Positions 44,085 to 51,480 of a stretch of 64,000 bases of DNA are shown here, piece after piece (the stretch's first letter is position 1; each line of letters begins with the position of its first letter). The translations under genes and the position numbers were made by a program. Below the pieces are notes generated by a model. It saw nothing but the letters and a program-made list of their open reading frames with translations, made no database searches and was not told the DNA's origin. The stretch is from Deltaproteobacteria bacterium (GTDB lineage Bacteria; Desulfobacterota; Desulfobacteria; Desulfobacterales; UBA2156), in NCBI GenBank assembly GCA_019309485.1, contig JAFDGC010000009.1:45638-109637 (forward strand), read 5' to 3'.

Positions 44085-44983
44085 CGCTTCCGTTCAAGGA
44101 TATAAACGGCGATGGCCCGCAGGGGATCCGCTTTGTTATCAAACCCGGACAAGGCATGCAAGGCGGAATCGATGCAACGTGCCGCATAGGCCCTGGAGGA
44201 ATCGACACCCAAGAGGGAAGGGTAGGTGCTCTTTTTTTTGATGCGATCCGTCCCCACGGCTTTTCCCATGATCTTGGGATCCCCTTCCACGTTCAAGATA
44301 TCATCGATCACCTGGAAGGCCAACCCGATATTCACTGCGAACGCCTTGAGACGCGCCACTTGCCCGGCGGATCCCCTGCCCAGGACGGCGCCCAGCTCCA
44401 CGGAGGCTTCGATGAGGGCTCCGGTCTTGAGAGCGTGAAGGTGTCGAAGGGCATCGAGGTCCAGGAACACCCCTTCGGCGGCCATATCTTCCATCTGCCC
44501 CTGGATCATGCCGCCCGGACCCGCGGCCCGGGCCAGGATCCGAACCGCCTCGGGTATCATTTGAATATTTTGGATGCGGTACGGTCCTTCGGAGGAAAGT
44601 ATTTCAAAGGCCAGCGTCAAGAGGGCATCCCCGGCAAGGATGGCGGTGGCTTCGCCGAAGACCACATGGCAGGTGGGTTTTCCCCGTCGCAGGGTGTCAT
44701 CATCCATGGCGGGGAGGTCATCATGAACCAAGGAATAGGTGTGAACCATCTCTACGGCGCAGGCGGCGGCCATCGCATGGTCCTGGGTGCCGCCCACGGA
44801 TTCCGCCGCGGCGATGCATAAAATCGGGCGCATCCGCTTTCCGCCGGCCATGAGGGAATAAATCATCGCCTCCTTCAGCCGGGTATTTTCCGGCATGAAG
44901 GTTTCCATGATTTTCAGCAGGACTGTTTCGATCACCGTCCGCTTTTGGGCGAGATATTCGGAAAAATCACTCCGGTTCATCAT
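44081..44983 (-). CDS. ispA: Polyprenyl (farnesyl) diphosphate synthase
   Basis: A short-chain trans-prenyltransferase joining isopentenyl and allylic diphosphates. In 300 residues the first aspartate-rich motif is DDLPAMDDDTLRRGKPT and the second is DDILNVEGD, where the last position of the usual DDxxD is Asn, as I recall from several bacterial homologues. GGKRMRPIL is the family N-terminal block. The residues before the first motif fit a C15 product but do not prove it. The start overlaps the end of xseB by 17 bases. Confidence 0.92.
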   Translation of the reverse strand: MMNRSDFSEYLAQKRTVIETVLLKIMETFMPENTRLKEAMIYSLMAGGKRMRPILCIAAAESVGGTQDHAMAAACAVEMVHTYSLVHDDLPAMDDDTLRRGKPTCHVVFGEATAILAGDALLTLAFEILSSEGPYRIQNIQMIPEAVRILARAAGPGGMIQGQMEDMAAEGVFLDLDALRHLHALKTGALIEASVELGAVLGRGSAGQVARLKAFAVNIGLAFQVIDDILNVEGDPKIMGKAVGTDRIKKKSTYPSLLGVDSSRAYAARCIDSALHALSGFDNKADPLRAIAVYILERKR

Positions 44984-45218
44984 GGGGGTCGGATGCGTTT
45001 TCAGCGAAAGGGGTTTCCATGACCATGCCCTGGTGATCCCGGATCAACCGGGTCACCTTTTTTTCGGTTTCCTCGAGTTTCGACGCGCAAAACTTGGAAA
45101 GCTTCATCCCTTCTTCAAAACGTTGGAGCGCCTTTTCCAGGGGAAGATCCCCGGTTTCGAGCTCTTTGACGATCTCTTCCAATTGTTTCATGGCACTTTC
45201 AAAGGTTTGTTTCGCCAT
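44967..45218 (-). CDS. xseB: Exodeoxyribonuclease VII small subunit
   Basis: An 83-residue helical protein of the XseB family with the conserved block FESAMKQLEEIVKELETGDL and LEKALQRFEEGMKL. It binds XseA to form exonuclease VII, which degrades single-stranded DNA. It overlaps xseA by 20 bases upstream and ispA by 17 bases downstream. The C-terminal tail (FAENASDPHDEPE) is acidic and probably disordered. Confidence 0.93.
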   Translation of the reverse strand: MAKQTFESAMKQLEEIVKELETGDLPLEKALQRFEEGMKLSKFCASKLEETEKKVTRLIRDHQGMVMETPFAENASDPHDEPE

Positions 45219-46602
45219 CTGGTTTCCTTTCCACGCGGCAAAAAAGGGATCCTTTGGCCAGGGTCAGGTCGATGCCGTCTCCGGTGTCGACCTGATTCGA
45301 ATCCCGGAGGATACGCCCTTCAGGAAACGTCCGGGCGATGCTGTACCCCCGGTTCAGGACGTTCATGGGGCCCAGCACCGTCAACCGGGCGGAGAGGCCC
45401 TGGCAGGCCCCTTTTTTATTTGAGAAATATAATTCAAATATATTCAACAAGTTATTTTCTATTTTTTCAATTGTTTCATTATATTTTAATATTCCTGCCA
45501 ATGGACTCTTGGCGCATAGGTTTTGGGTGCGCCAGCTTAATTTTTCACGTTCCATGCGGATTCTGTTCCGGGCCGTGCGAACCAGGCGGAGTGTGGCGTC
45601 ATCCAGCCGGAGGCGCTGGTCTACTATTTTCCTTCTGGGGTCTTTCAGGCGTAAAAAGGTTTCGTTCAGGCGCTGCTGCTTTTCTTTGACGCGGGTTCGG
45701 AGGATCCGGATGAGGGCCAGATCCCATTCTCTGAGTTTGAAGAGCAAATCCGCCTTTTTCGGGACGACGATTTCAGCGGCAGCCGAAGGGGTGGGCGCCC
45801 GGAGATCAGCGACAAAATCGGCAATGGTAAAATCGGTTTCATGGCCGACACCCGAAACAATGGGAATGTTCGAACTGAAAATCGCCCTGGCGACGACCTC
45901 GGAATTAAAGGCCTGCAAATCCTCCAGTGAACCGCCGCCCCGGGCCAGTATGGCCACATCCGCAAGGGGCCGGCCGTCCGGACCGCCTGCGTTCAGGGTT
46001 TCGATGGCGGAAACGATTTGTGTCGCGGCGTCTTCTCCCTGGACCGAAACCGGCAAAATCATCACCCGAATATTTTCGAACCGGCGCCGGGCCACATTCA
46101 GAATGTCATGGATCACGGCACCTGTGGGAGAGGTGATGACGGCGATTTTTTCCGGAAAAAAAGGGACCGGTTTCTTGAAACGCGGATCGAACAGGCCTTC
46201 CTCGTAAAGCCGGCGCTTGAGTTGTTCGAAGGCCACCTGGAGCGCGCCCACGCCTTTGGGTTCAAGGAGTTCGAAAATGATCTGATAGATCCCACGGAGC
46301 GCATAAACGCTGACCCTTCCGAGGCCCACCACCTGCATGCCGTCTTCGGGATGGAAGGTCAGGTGTCGATTCTGGCCTTTGAACATGACCGCCTGGATTC
46401 GGGCGTTTTCGTCTTTCAATGTAAAGTAGAAATGTCCGGACGCCGGAATTTTGAAATCGGATATTTCCCCGGATATCCATATGAAATCAAATTGATTCTC
46501 AAGTACTGATTTAATCTTTGAGGTCAACTCGGAAACTGTAAAGATGCGGCGCTCCGGGGGCGGTTGCGGTGTCGGGGGCACGGGGTCGGTAAAAATATCC
46601 AT
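45199..46602 (-). CDS. xseA: Exodeoxyribonuclease VII large subunit
   Basis: XseA is the catalytic subunit of exonuclease VII. The 467-residue protein begins with an OB-fold (FTVSELTSKIKSVLENQF and WISGEISDFKIPASGHFYFTLKD), continues with the nuclease domain (IAVITSPTGAVIHDIL, ILARGGGSLEDLQAFN, SGVGHETDFTIADFVADLRAPTPSAAAE) and ends with a coiled-coil region that binds XseB. An AT-rich stretch at about 45410-45503 encodes part of the coiled coil and contrasts with the GC-rich surroundings. A small hypothetical gene ends 40 bases upstream on the same strand and may share its transcript. Confidence 0.95.
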   Translation of the reverse strand: MDIFTDPVPPTPQPPPERRIFTVSELTSKIKSVLENQFDFIWISGEISDFKIPASGHFYFTLKDENARIQAVMFKGQNRHLTFHPEDGMQVVGLGRVSVYALRGIYQIIFELLEPKGVGALQVAFEQLKRRLYEEGLFDPRFKKPVPFFPEKIAVITSPTGAVIHDILNVARRRFENIRVMILPVSVQGEDAATQIVSAIETLNAGGPDGRPLADVAILARGGGSLEDLQAFNSEVVARAIFSSNIPIVSGVGHETDFTIADFVADLRAPTPSAAAEIVVPKKADLLFKLREWDLALIRILRTRVKEKQQRLNETFLRLKDPRRKIVDQRLRLDDATLRLVRTARNRIRMEREKLSWRTQNLCAKSPLAGILKYNETIEKIENNLLNIFELYFSNKKGACQGLSARLTVLGPMNVLNRGYSIARTFPEGRILRDSNQVDTGDGIDLTLAKGSLFCRVERKPDGETNL

Positions 46603-46642
46603 GGGGTGCGTGATGATTTAACGTCTGATAAGATATATTATG

Positions 46643-46957
46643 TTAACTTTTTGATTTTTTACCGGTTTCATCGGGGATCCGCGTTTCTGGGCCCTCCCCT
46701 GTGCCCTGAAGGCGTCGCCGGAGTGCGGGAACGAGATAGATATGATCCGTGGGGAGTGTGGACAGGTAGGCCGAAAGCATTTCGATTTTATCAGCCAGGG
46801 GGCTTTTCTTGTCGATGAAAAACATTGGCTTTCCTTTGACGATGCAAAACCCCCCTTTGGCCCGAACCCCCATGCGGCGGAAATTCTGCTCGGACACCGT
46901 GATCCCAAGGCGTTGGGCCAGATCCTTGAGCCCCTCGTAAACCGCTTCGGTCTTCAT
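46643..46957 (-). CDS. Conserved-looking hypothetical protein
   Basis: A 104-residue soluble protein that I do not recognise. It has a compact N-terminal part (YEGLKDLAQRLGITVSEQNF, then RMGVRAKGGFCIVKGKPMFFID) with strand-like composition and a charged C-terminal tail ending in GKKSKS. The ATG at 46955-46957 is preferred over a TTG 21 codons earlier because TATGAT, a good -10 hexamer on this strand, falls inside that extension; no ribosome binding site is obvious. It lies upstream of xseA by 40 bases and diverges from the Bax-inhibitor gene. Confidence 0.6.
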   Translation of the reverse strand: MKTEAVYEGLKDLAQRLGITVSEQNFRRMGVRAKGGFCIVKGKPMFFIDKKSPLADKIEMLSAYLSTLPTDHIYLVPALRRRLQGTGEGPETRIPDETGKKSKS

Positions 46958-46967
46958 TGGATTTGTC

Positions 46968-46995
46968 TTGAAATATGCGCAAAAAGGGTTATCAT
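46968..46995 (+). promoter_or_regulatory. Likely promoter of the Bax inhibitor-1 gene
   Basis: TTGAAA (46968-46973) and TATCAT (46990-46995) are separated by 16 bases and lie 37 bases before the start codon, followed by a strong AGGAGG at 47023-47028. The region overlaps the probable -10 of the divergent hypothetical gene. Confidence 0.55.
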
Positions 46996-47032
46996 ATGCA
47001 TCGGTAAAAACGAAAACCAATCAGGAGGTATT

Positions 47033-47734
47033 ATGGATTCCATTTCGCTAAAAAGAACACAAACCCAGGTATGGGTCAATGAGTTTGTGCGCAGCGTCTA
47101 CAACTGGATGGCGGTGGGACTCACCCTGACCGGCGCCATTGCCTACGGGGTGGCCGGAAGCCCCTCCATGATCCGGCTGATCTTCGGCAACCAGATCCTC
47201 TTTTTCGGGCTCATCATCGCGGAGCTGGGCCTGGTATTTTATCTCAGCGCGCGGATCCAGCGCCTTCAAGCCGGAACGGCCACGGCTTTATTCGTTCTCT
47301 ACGCCGGGCTCAACGGTGTCACCCTTTCATTTATTTTCCTCGTATATACAAAGACATCCATCGCGTCGACCTTTTTCATCTGCGCCGGAACCTTTGTGGC
47401 GGCAAGCATATACGGGATGAGCACCAAGCGGGATTTGACCTCCATGGGGAGCTTCATGGCCATGGGGCTTATCGGGATCATCATCGCATCGGTGGTGAAT
47501 CTTTTCTTCCGCAGCACGGGGATGCAGATGATCATCAGCTACATCGGCGTCATCGTGTTCGTGGGGTTGACGGCCTATGATACCCAGAAACTCAAGGGCA
47601 TGGCCATGACGCAACCGGCCGGACTCGACGCCGGAGTGGTCCGGAAAGGCGCCATCCTTGGGGCCCTTTCCCTGTACCTGGACTTTATCAATTTGTTCCT
47701 GATGCTCCTGCGGATCCTGGGGAACCGGGAATAG
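47033..47734 (+). CDS. Bax inhibitor-1/YccA family membrane protein
   Basis: A 233-residue inner-membrane protein with about seven transmembrane segments, matching the UPF0005/BI-1 family: VRSVYNWMAVGLTLTGAIAY at the N terminus, LFVLYAGLNGVTLSFIFLVY in the middle and VGLTAYDTQKLKGMA near the C terminus, then ALSLYLDFINLFLMLLRILG as the last helix. The family includes calcium-leak channels and the FtsH-associated YccA; the role here is open. The start is the ATG at 47033 after AGGAGG; the frame is open further upstream but antisense to the hypothetical gene. The last 47 bases overlap the convergent glmM. Confidence 0.9.
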   Translation: MDSISLKRTQTQVWVNEFVRSVYNWMAVGLTLTGAIAYGVAGSPSMIRLIFGNQILFFGLIIAELGLVFYLSARIQRLQAGTATALFVLYAGLNGVTLSFIFLVYTKTSIASTFFICAGTFVAASIYGMSTKRDLTSMGSFMAMGLIGIIIASVVNLFFRSTGMQMIISYIGVIVFVGLTAYDTQKLKGMAMTQPAGLDAGVVRKGAILGALSLYLDFINLFLMLLRILGNRE

Positions 47735-49088
47735 GTTCCGGTGTTCCGATCTTTTTTTGGATCACCGCAGCGATCCGCTCGCAATGGGCCCGGGTTTCTT
47801 GATCCGTGGGCCCTTCCACCATCACGCGGCACAGGGGCTGGGTCCCGGAATACCGAACCAGGACCCGCCCCATTTCCCCGAGTTCGGCTTCTGCGGCATG
47901 GACGGCATCCATGATTTCGGGGATCGAGTCCACGGGGGGCTTTTCCTGCACCGGAATATTCAAAAGGGCCTGGGGAAAAACGGTCATGATATCCGCCAGG
48001 GCCGATAGGGGTTTTGATTCCGCCTGCATCGCCTCGATCAACTTGAGGGCTGTCAGAATACCGTCCCCCGTGGTGTGATGGGAGAGAAAAATCATGTGCC
48101 CCGAATCCTCTCCTCCGATCACGGCACCGCTTTTTATCATCTTATCAAGCACATAACGGTCCCCCACCGGCGCCATGAGGTGGTGGATCCCCATTTCCTT
48201 GAACGCGTGGCATAACCCCAGATTGCTCATCACCGTGGTCACCACCGTGTTGTTTTTCAATTGACGGTGTTTCTTCATCACCATTGCACAAACGGCGATG
48301 ATCTGGTCCCCGGTGATCACCCTGCCCTTTTCATCCACGGCGATGAGCCGATCCCCGTCGCCGTCAAAGGCCAGGCCGATATCCGCCCCCCATTGGATCA
48401 CTTGCCGGGAAACGGTTTCCGGGTGCTGGGATCCGCAGTCGGCATTGATATTTTTCCCGTCAGGCGTGACCGCGATGCATTCGAGTGCGGCGCCGAGGGT
48501 GTCAAAGAGGCGGGGCGCCACCCGAAACGTGGCGCCGTTGGAGCAATCCATGACCACCTTCATTCCTTTGAGATCCAGCGTGGAAAAGGTGCGGAGCAAA
48601 AAAGCCGCGTACCGGTCCTCCGCGTCTTTGAGCGGGGATGCCCTTCCCACCCGGTGACCGGAAAAAAGGGGGGCCTCTGACGGCTGATTGTTGAGAATAA
48701 GCGCCTCCATATCCCCCTCCTGGGCGTCGGAGAGCTTATACCCGTCCGGCCTGAAGATCTTGATGCCGTTGTCATGGAAGGGATTGTGGGATGCGGAAAT
48801 CATGATGCCGGCACCGGCTTTCAGGGAGGCGGCGAGAAAGGCGACGGCAGGGGTGGGAAGAATCCCCGTGGTCCGGGCGTCAATACCCTGGGACAGGATG
48901 CCCGACACCAGGGCGGCCTCGAACATGTCTCCGGAAAGTCGGGGGTCCTTTCCCAGAACAATGAAATTCCGGTTGTTTTTCGCCCAAAGCCGCGCAACCG
49001 CTTTACCCACGGCAACCGCCGTTTCCACGGTCATGGGGGGACGGTTGGCTTCTCCCCGGATACCGTCGGTTCCGAAAATCCGTTCCAT
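47688..49088 (-). CDS. glmM: Phosphoglucosamine mutase
   Basis: GlmM converts glucosamine 6-phosphate to glucosamine 1-phosphate for UDP-GlcNAc synthesis. The 466-residue protein starts RIFGTDGIRGEAN, has the catalytic phosphoserine S100 in ISASHNPFHDNGIKIF, the metal loop DGDGDR near 243-248 and the sugar-phosphate loop VRYSGTQPLCRVMVEG near the C terminus. It is the last gene of the polysaccharide operon, six bases after the beta-helix protein gene. The C-terminal 15 residues overlap the convergent Bax-inhibitor gene, an unusually long coding overlap. Confidence 0.95.
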   Translation of the reverse strand: MERIFGTDGIRGEANRPPMTVETAVAVGKAVARLWAKNNRNFIVLGKDPRLSGDMFEAALVSGILSQGIDARTTGILPTPAVAFLAASLKAGAGIMISASHNPFHDNGIKIFRPDGYKLSDAQEGDMEALILNNQPSEAPLFSGHRVGRASPLKDAEDRYAAFLLRTFSTLDLKGMKVVMDCSNGATFRVAPRLFDTLGAALECIAVTPDGKNINADCGSQHPETVSRQVIQWGADIGLAFDGDGDRLIAVDEKGRVITGDQIIAVCAMVMKKHRQLKNNTVVTTVMSNLGLCHAFKEMGIHHLMAPVGDRYVLDKMIKSGAVIGGEDSGHMIFLSHHTTGDGILTALKLIEAMQAESKPLSALADIMTVFPQALLNIPVQEKPPVDSIPEIMDAVHAAEAELGEMGRVLVRYSGTQPLCRVMVEGPTDQETRAHCERIAAVIQKKIGTPEPIPGSPGSAGASGTN

Positions 49089-49094
49089 TATTAT

Positions 49095-50285
49095 TTATAC
49101 CCCCTGGCCGCCCGCCTCAATGCCCAGGGCGGCGCTCAATCGTTTAAAGGCCGTGTCGACGATATCCTGGAGCCATGCCGTCCCGGCGGCGCGTCCTTTG
49201 TCATCGAGGCCTTTGATGCCGGACACATAGTCGTTATCGTTTCGGCTTAGGGATGTCTGAAATGCGTTTAAAAAGGCATCCCTGTCCGCGTCCGGGCCTT
49301 CAACGGCGTGTAATGCGGCAATGGCTTCTTCAAGTGCATCCCCTTGAAAAGGGGTCTCTTTGCTTGCGGTTTTCAGGAGATAGTCTTTCAGTCGAAAAAG
49401 CCGTTCTTCCAGGGCCAGAGAGATGTTTTCCGTCAGCCCGTCATGCAGCCCTTTTGAAATAAAATCCGTGACAAAAAGACTCCTGACGGTTCGGTACCAC
49501 CGGGATAAGGCCGTCAGGTTTGCCACAAAGAGGATATTGTTGACAAGGATCCGCCGGGAACGCCTGGGTCGGTTTTTTTTGAAGGGCATATTCAGGGTTC
49601 CGGGAGGCGCGTGCACGACAAGGCGGCCGGGCGCAGGCACGTCTTTTCGACAGATGGTTCCGGCGGCCGTCACGGTGCCGAAGGCCAGGCGGCAGGGTCC
49701 CACCAATCCGCCCTGCCCTCCCAAAAAGATGGGGGGCTGATTGAGCATGACCCCCTTGGGGACATCCCCCAACAAAGACGGAGTGGCCTTGTCCTGGTAC
49801 GGCGTGTAATTGAAATGGATATAACTGCTTCCCACTTCACTGTGGTCCTTCCGGCTCGTTCCCCCCGCCATCAGACAATCGCAAAAATTGACGAGACTCC
49901 CGAGGGTTACAAATGGAAAAAGAATGGTTTGCTTCAAGCCCACGGCATGGGCGCCGGAGGCTTCTTCCTCCAGGATGGTGCCTTCCCGGATATGGGCGCC
50001 GGAGCCCATGGAAGATCCATCCAGGAAGACGGCGCCTTGGAAAAACCCGCCTTTGAGCCGCACACGGGGCCCCACCTGACAGTCGACGACCGTCGCCGGC
50101 GTTTCTTCTCCCAAGACGGCATTTGCGCAAATGAGGGTCTTCTTCCCGTAGATCCGGCACCCCCCGTCAATGCGGACACCTTCCCCGGAGATGCGGGCCG
50201 GATCCACCTCGGGCCCGATTTCCACCCATTCGGGCCGGGTGAACCGCACACCCTTTTGCATCAAGTGCTTCACCCCATCATTCAT
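49095..50285 (-). CDS. Left-handed beta-helix (hexapeptide repeat) protein linked to glmM
   Basis: A 396-residue protein. Residues about 40-230 have hexapeptide-repeat character (VRIDGGCRIYGKKTLICANAV, VRLKGGFFQGAVFLDGSSMG) and the conserved stretch GSSYIHFNYTPYQDKATPS and VPKGVMLNQPPIFLGGQGG, which I associate with UDP-GlcNAc pyrophosphorylase-like proteins that lack the nucleotidyltransferase domain. The C-terminal 150 residues are helical. A sugar-nucleotide acyltransferase role is suggested by the fold and by glmM next door but is not proven. The start is the ATG at 50283-50285 after GGAGGTG; a longer frame would run through the upstream glycosyltransferase gene, which this start overlaps by eight bases. 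Confidence 0.75.
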   Translation of the reverse strand: MNDGVKHLMQKGVRFTRPEWVEIGPEVDPARISGEGVRIDGGCRIYGKKTLICANAVLGEETPATVVDCQVGPRVRLKGGFFQGAVFLDGSSMGSGAHIREGTILEEEASGAHAVGLKQTILFPFVTLGSLVNFCDCLMAGGTSRKDHSEVGSSYIHFNYTPYQDKATPSLLGDVPKGVMLNQPPIFLGGQGGLVGPCRLAFGTVTAAGTICRKDVPAPGRLVVHAPPGTLNMPFKKNRPRRSRRILVNNILFVANLTALSRWYRTVRSLFVTDFISKGLHDGLTENISLALEERLFRLKDYLLKTASKETPFQGDALEEAIAALHAVEGPDADRDAFLNAFQTSLSRNDNDYVSGIKGLDDKGRAAGTAWLQDIVDTAFKRLSAALGIEAGGQGV

Positions 50286-51480
50286 GGAAAACACCTCCAG
50301 CAGCGTCTCTTGCGTCTGTGCACTCATACCTGTCAGCGTAGGCTTTCGCAACCATCTCCATGCTGTAGCCGGATCGGATCCGTTCCCGGGCAAGATTCCC
50401 CAGCCGGTTTCGGGAAGCGTGCGGCATCTCCATGATTTCCGCCAGGGCCAGGGCCAGGGCCGCGGGATCCCCCGGCGGCACAACGCGCCCCGTATTCCCC
50501 ACGATTCGGGCCGAATCTCCCACATCGGTGACCACGCAGGGAATCCCCGTGGCCATGGCTTCTCCGATCACGTTGGACAAACCCTCGCTGCGGGAACAGG
50601 AGATGACCGTGTCCATGCCCGACATGAGTTCCGGCACATCCCGTCGGAACCCAAGAAGACGGACAGTTTCGGCAAGACCCATGCCCGAGACCATGTCCCA
50701 GAAGGCCCGGTTCCCCGGATCCACACCGGCTCCGGCGAAAAAGAAACGGGCGCGGTATCCCCATTCCCGGAGAAACCGGGCCGCCAGCAGGGCGGACCGA
50801 TGGTCCTTGACCGGATGATACCGGGCGAACATCCCCACGCAGAAAGCGTCATCGGAAACATTCAATTTCTGCCGGATCCGTTTTCTTTCTTCGTCGGTCG
50901 GAGGGACATGCGCAGCCAGATCGAATCCGTTCGGGATGTAATGGATCTTCTCACGCCGGTATCCCATCTTCATGTGGTCCGACACGCCTTTGCGGGAATT
51001 GATGATGACGGCCTCCGGACACCCGGAAAAATAGCGGGAGACCCGGATCAGATCGCGGGTGAAGGGTTTGAATTCGCTGGGACTTCGGCCGGAGGCCTGG
51101 ATGTTCCAGAACAACCTGGGGCGGTTCCGAAGGAAATACGCCGACAGGGAAAAGACATTGGCGTGGTACATCCAGGCCTGGAGGATGTCCGGTCGGAAGG
51201 CGCGCAACAGGGCAAACCATTTCCCTATCCCGAAAGCGGGGATCTCCTGCGGCCGAAAGCGGAGGTACGTCACCGGTATTCCGCCGGCCTCGATTCGGCC
51301 GCCGATCTCTCCAGGGCCGGCCATGCAGACCACCCGGTTGGAGAAGCGTTCCGGATCGAGGGCGGCCAGCAGGCGCAGGAGCATGACTTCGGCACCCCCC
51401 ACATCGAGGGTGGTGATGAGATGCAGGATGCGGACGGGCGCATTCCGGGAAACGGGATTCGCCCGGTGAGTGTCAATCAT
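50278..51480 (-). CDS. Family 4 glycosyltransferase
   Basis: A 400-residue GT-B enzyme. The N-terminal loop ILHLITTLDVGGAEVMLLRLL and the donor-site block SRSEGLSNVIGEAMATGIPCVVTDVGD, containing the ExxxxxxxE motif, are typical of GT4 retaining transferases that use nucleotide sugars. VGMFARYHPVKDHRSALLAA marks the start of the second Rossmann domain. It has no membrane segment and should act at the cytoplasmic face on a lipid-linked glycan. It overlaps its neighbours by eight bases on each side. Sugar specificity is not readable. Confidence 0.9.
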   Translation of the reverse strand: MIDTHRANPVSRNAPVRILHLITTLDVGGAEVMLLRLLAALDPERFSNRVVCMAGPGEIGGRIEAGGIPVTYLRFRPQEIPAFGIGKWFALLRAFRPDILQAWMYHANVFSLSAYFLRNRPRLFWNIQASGRSPSEFKPFTRDLIRVSRYFSGCPEAVIINSRKGVSDHMKMGYRREKIHYIPNGFDLAAHVPPTDEERKRIRQKLNVSDDAFCVGMFARYHPVKDHRSALLAARFLREWGYRARFFFAGAGVDPGNRAFWDMVSGMGLAETVRLLGFRRDVPELMSGMDTVISCSRSEGLSNVIGEAMATGIPCVVTDVGDSARIVGNTGRVVPPGDPAALALALAEIMEMPHASRNRLGNLARERIRSGYSMEMVAKAYADRYECTDARDAAGGVFHE

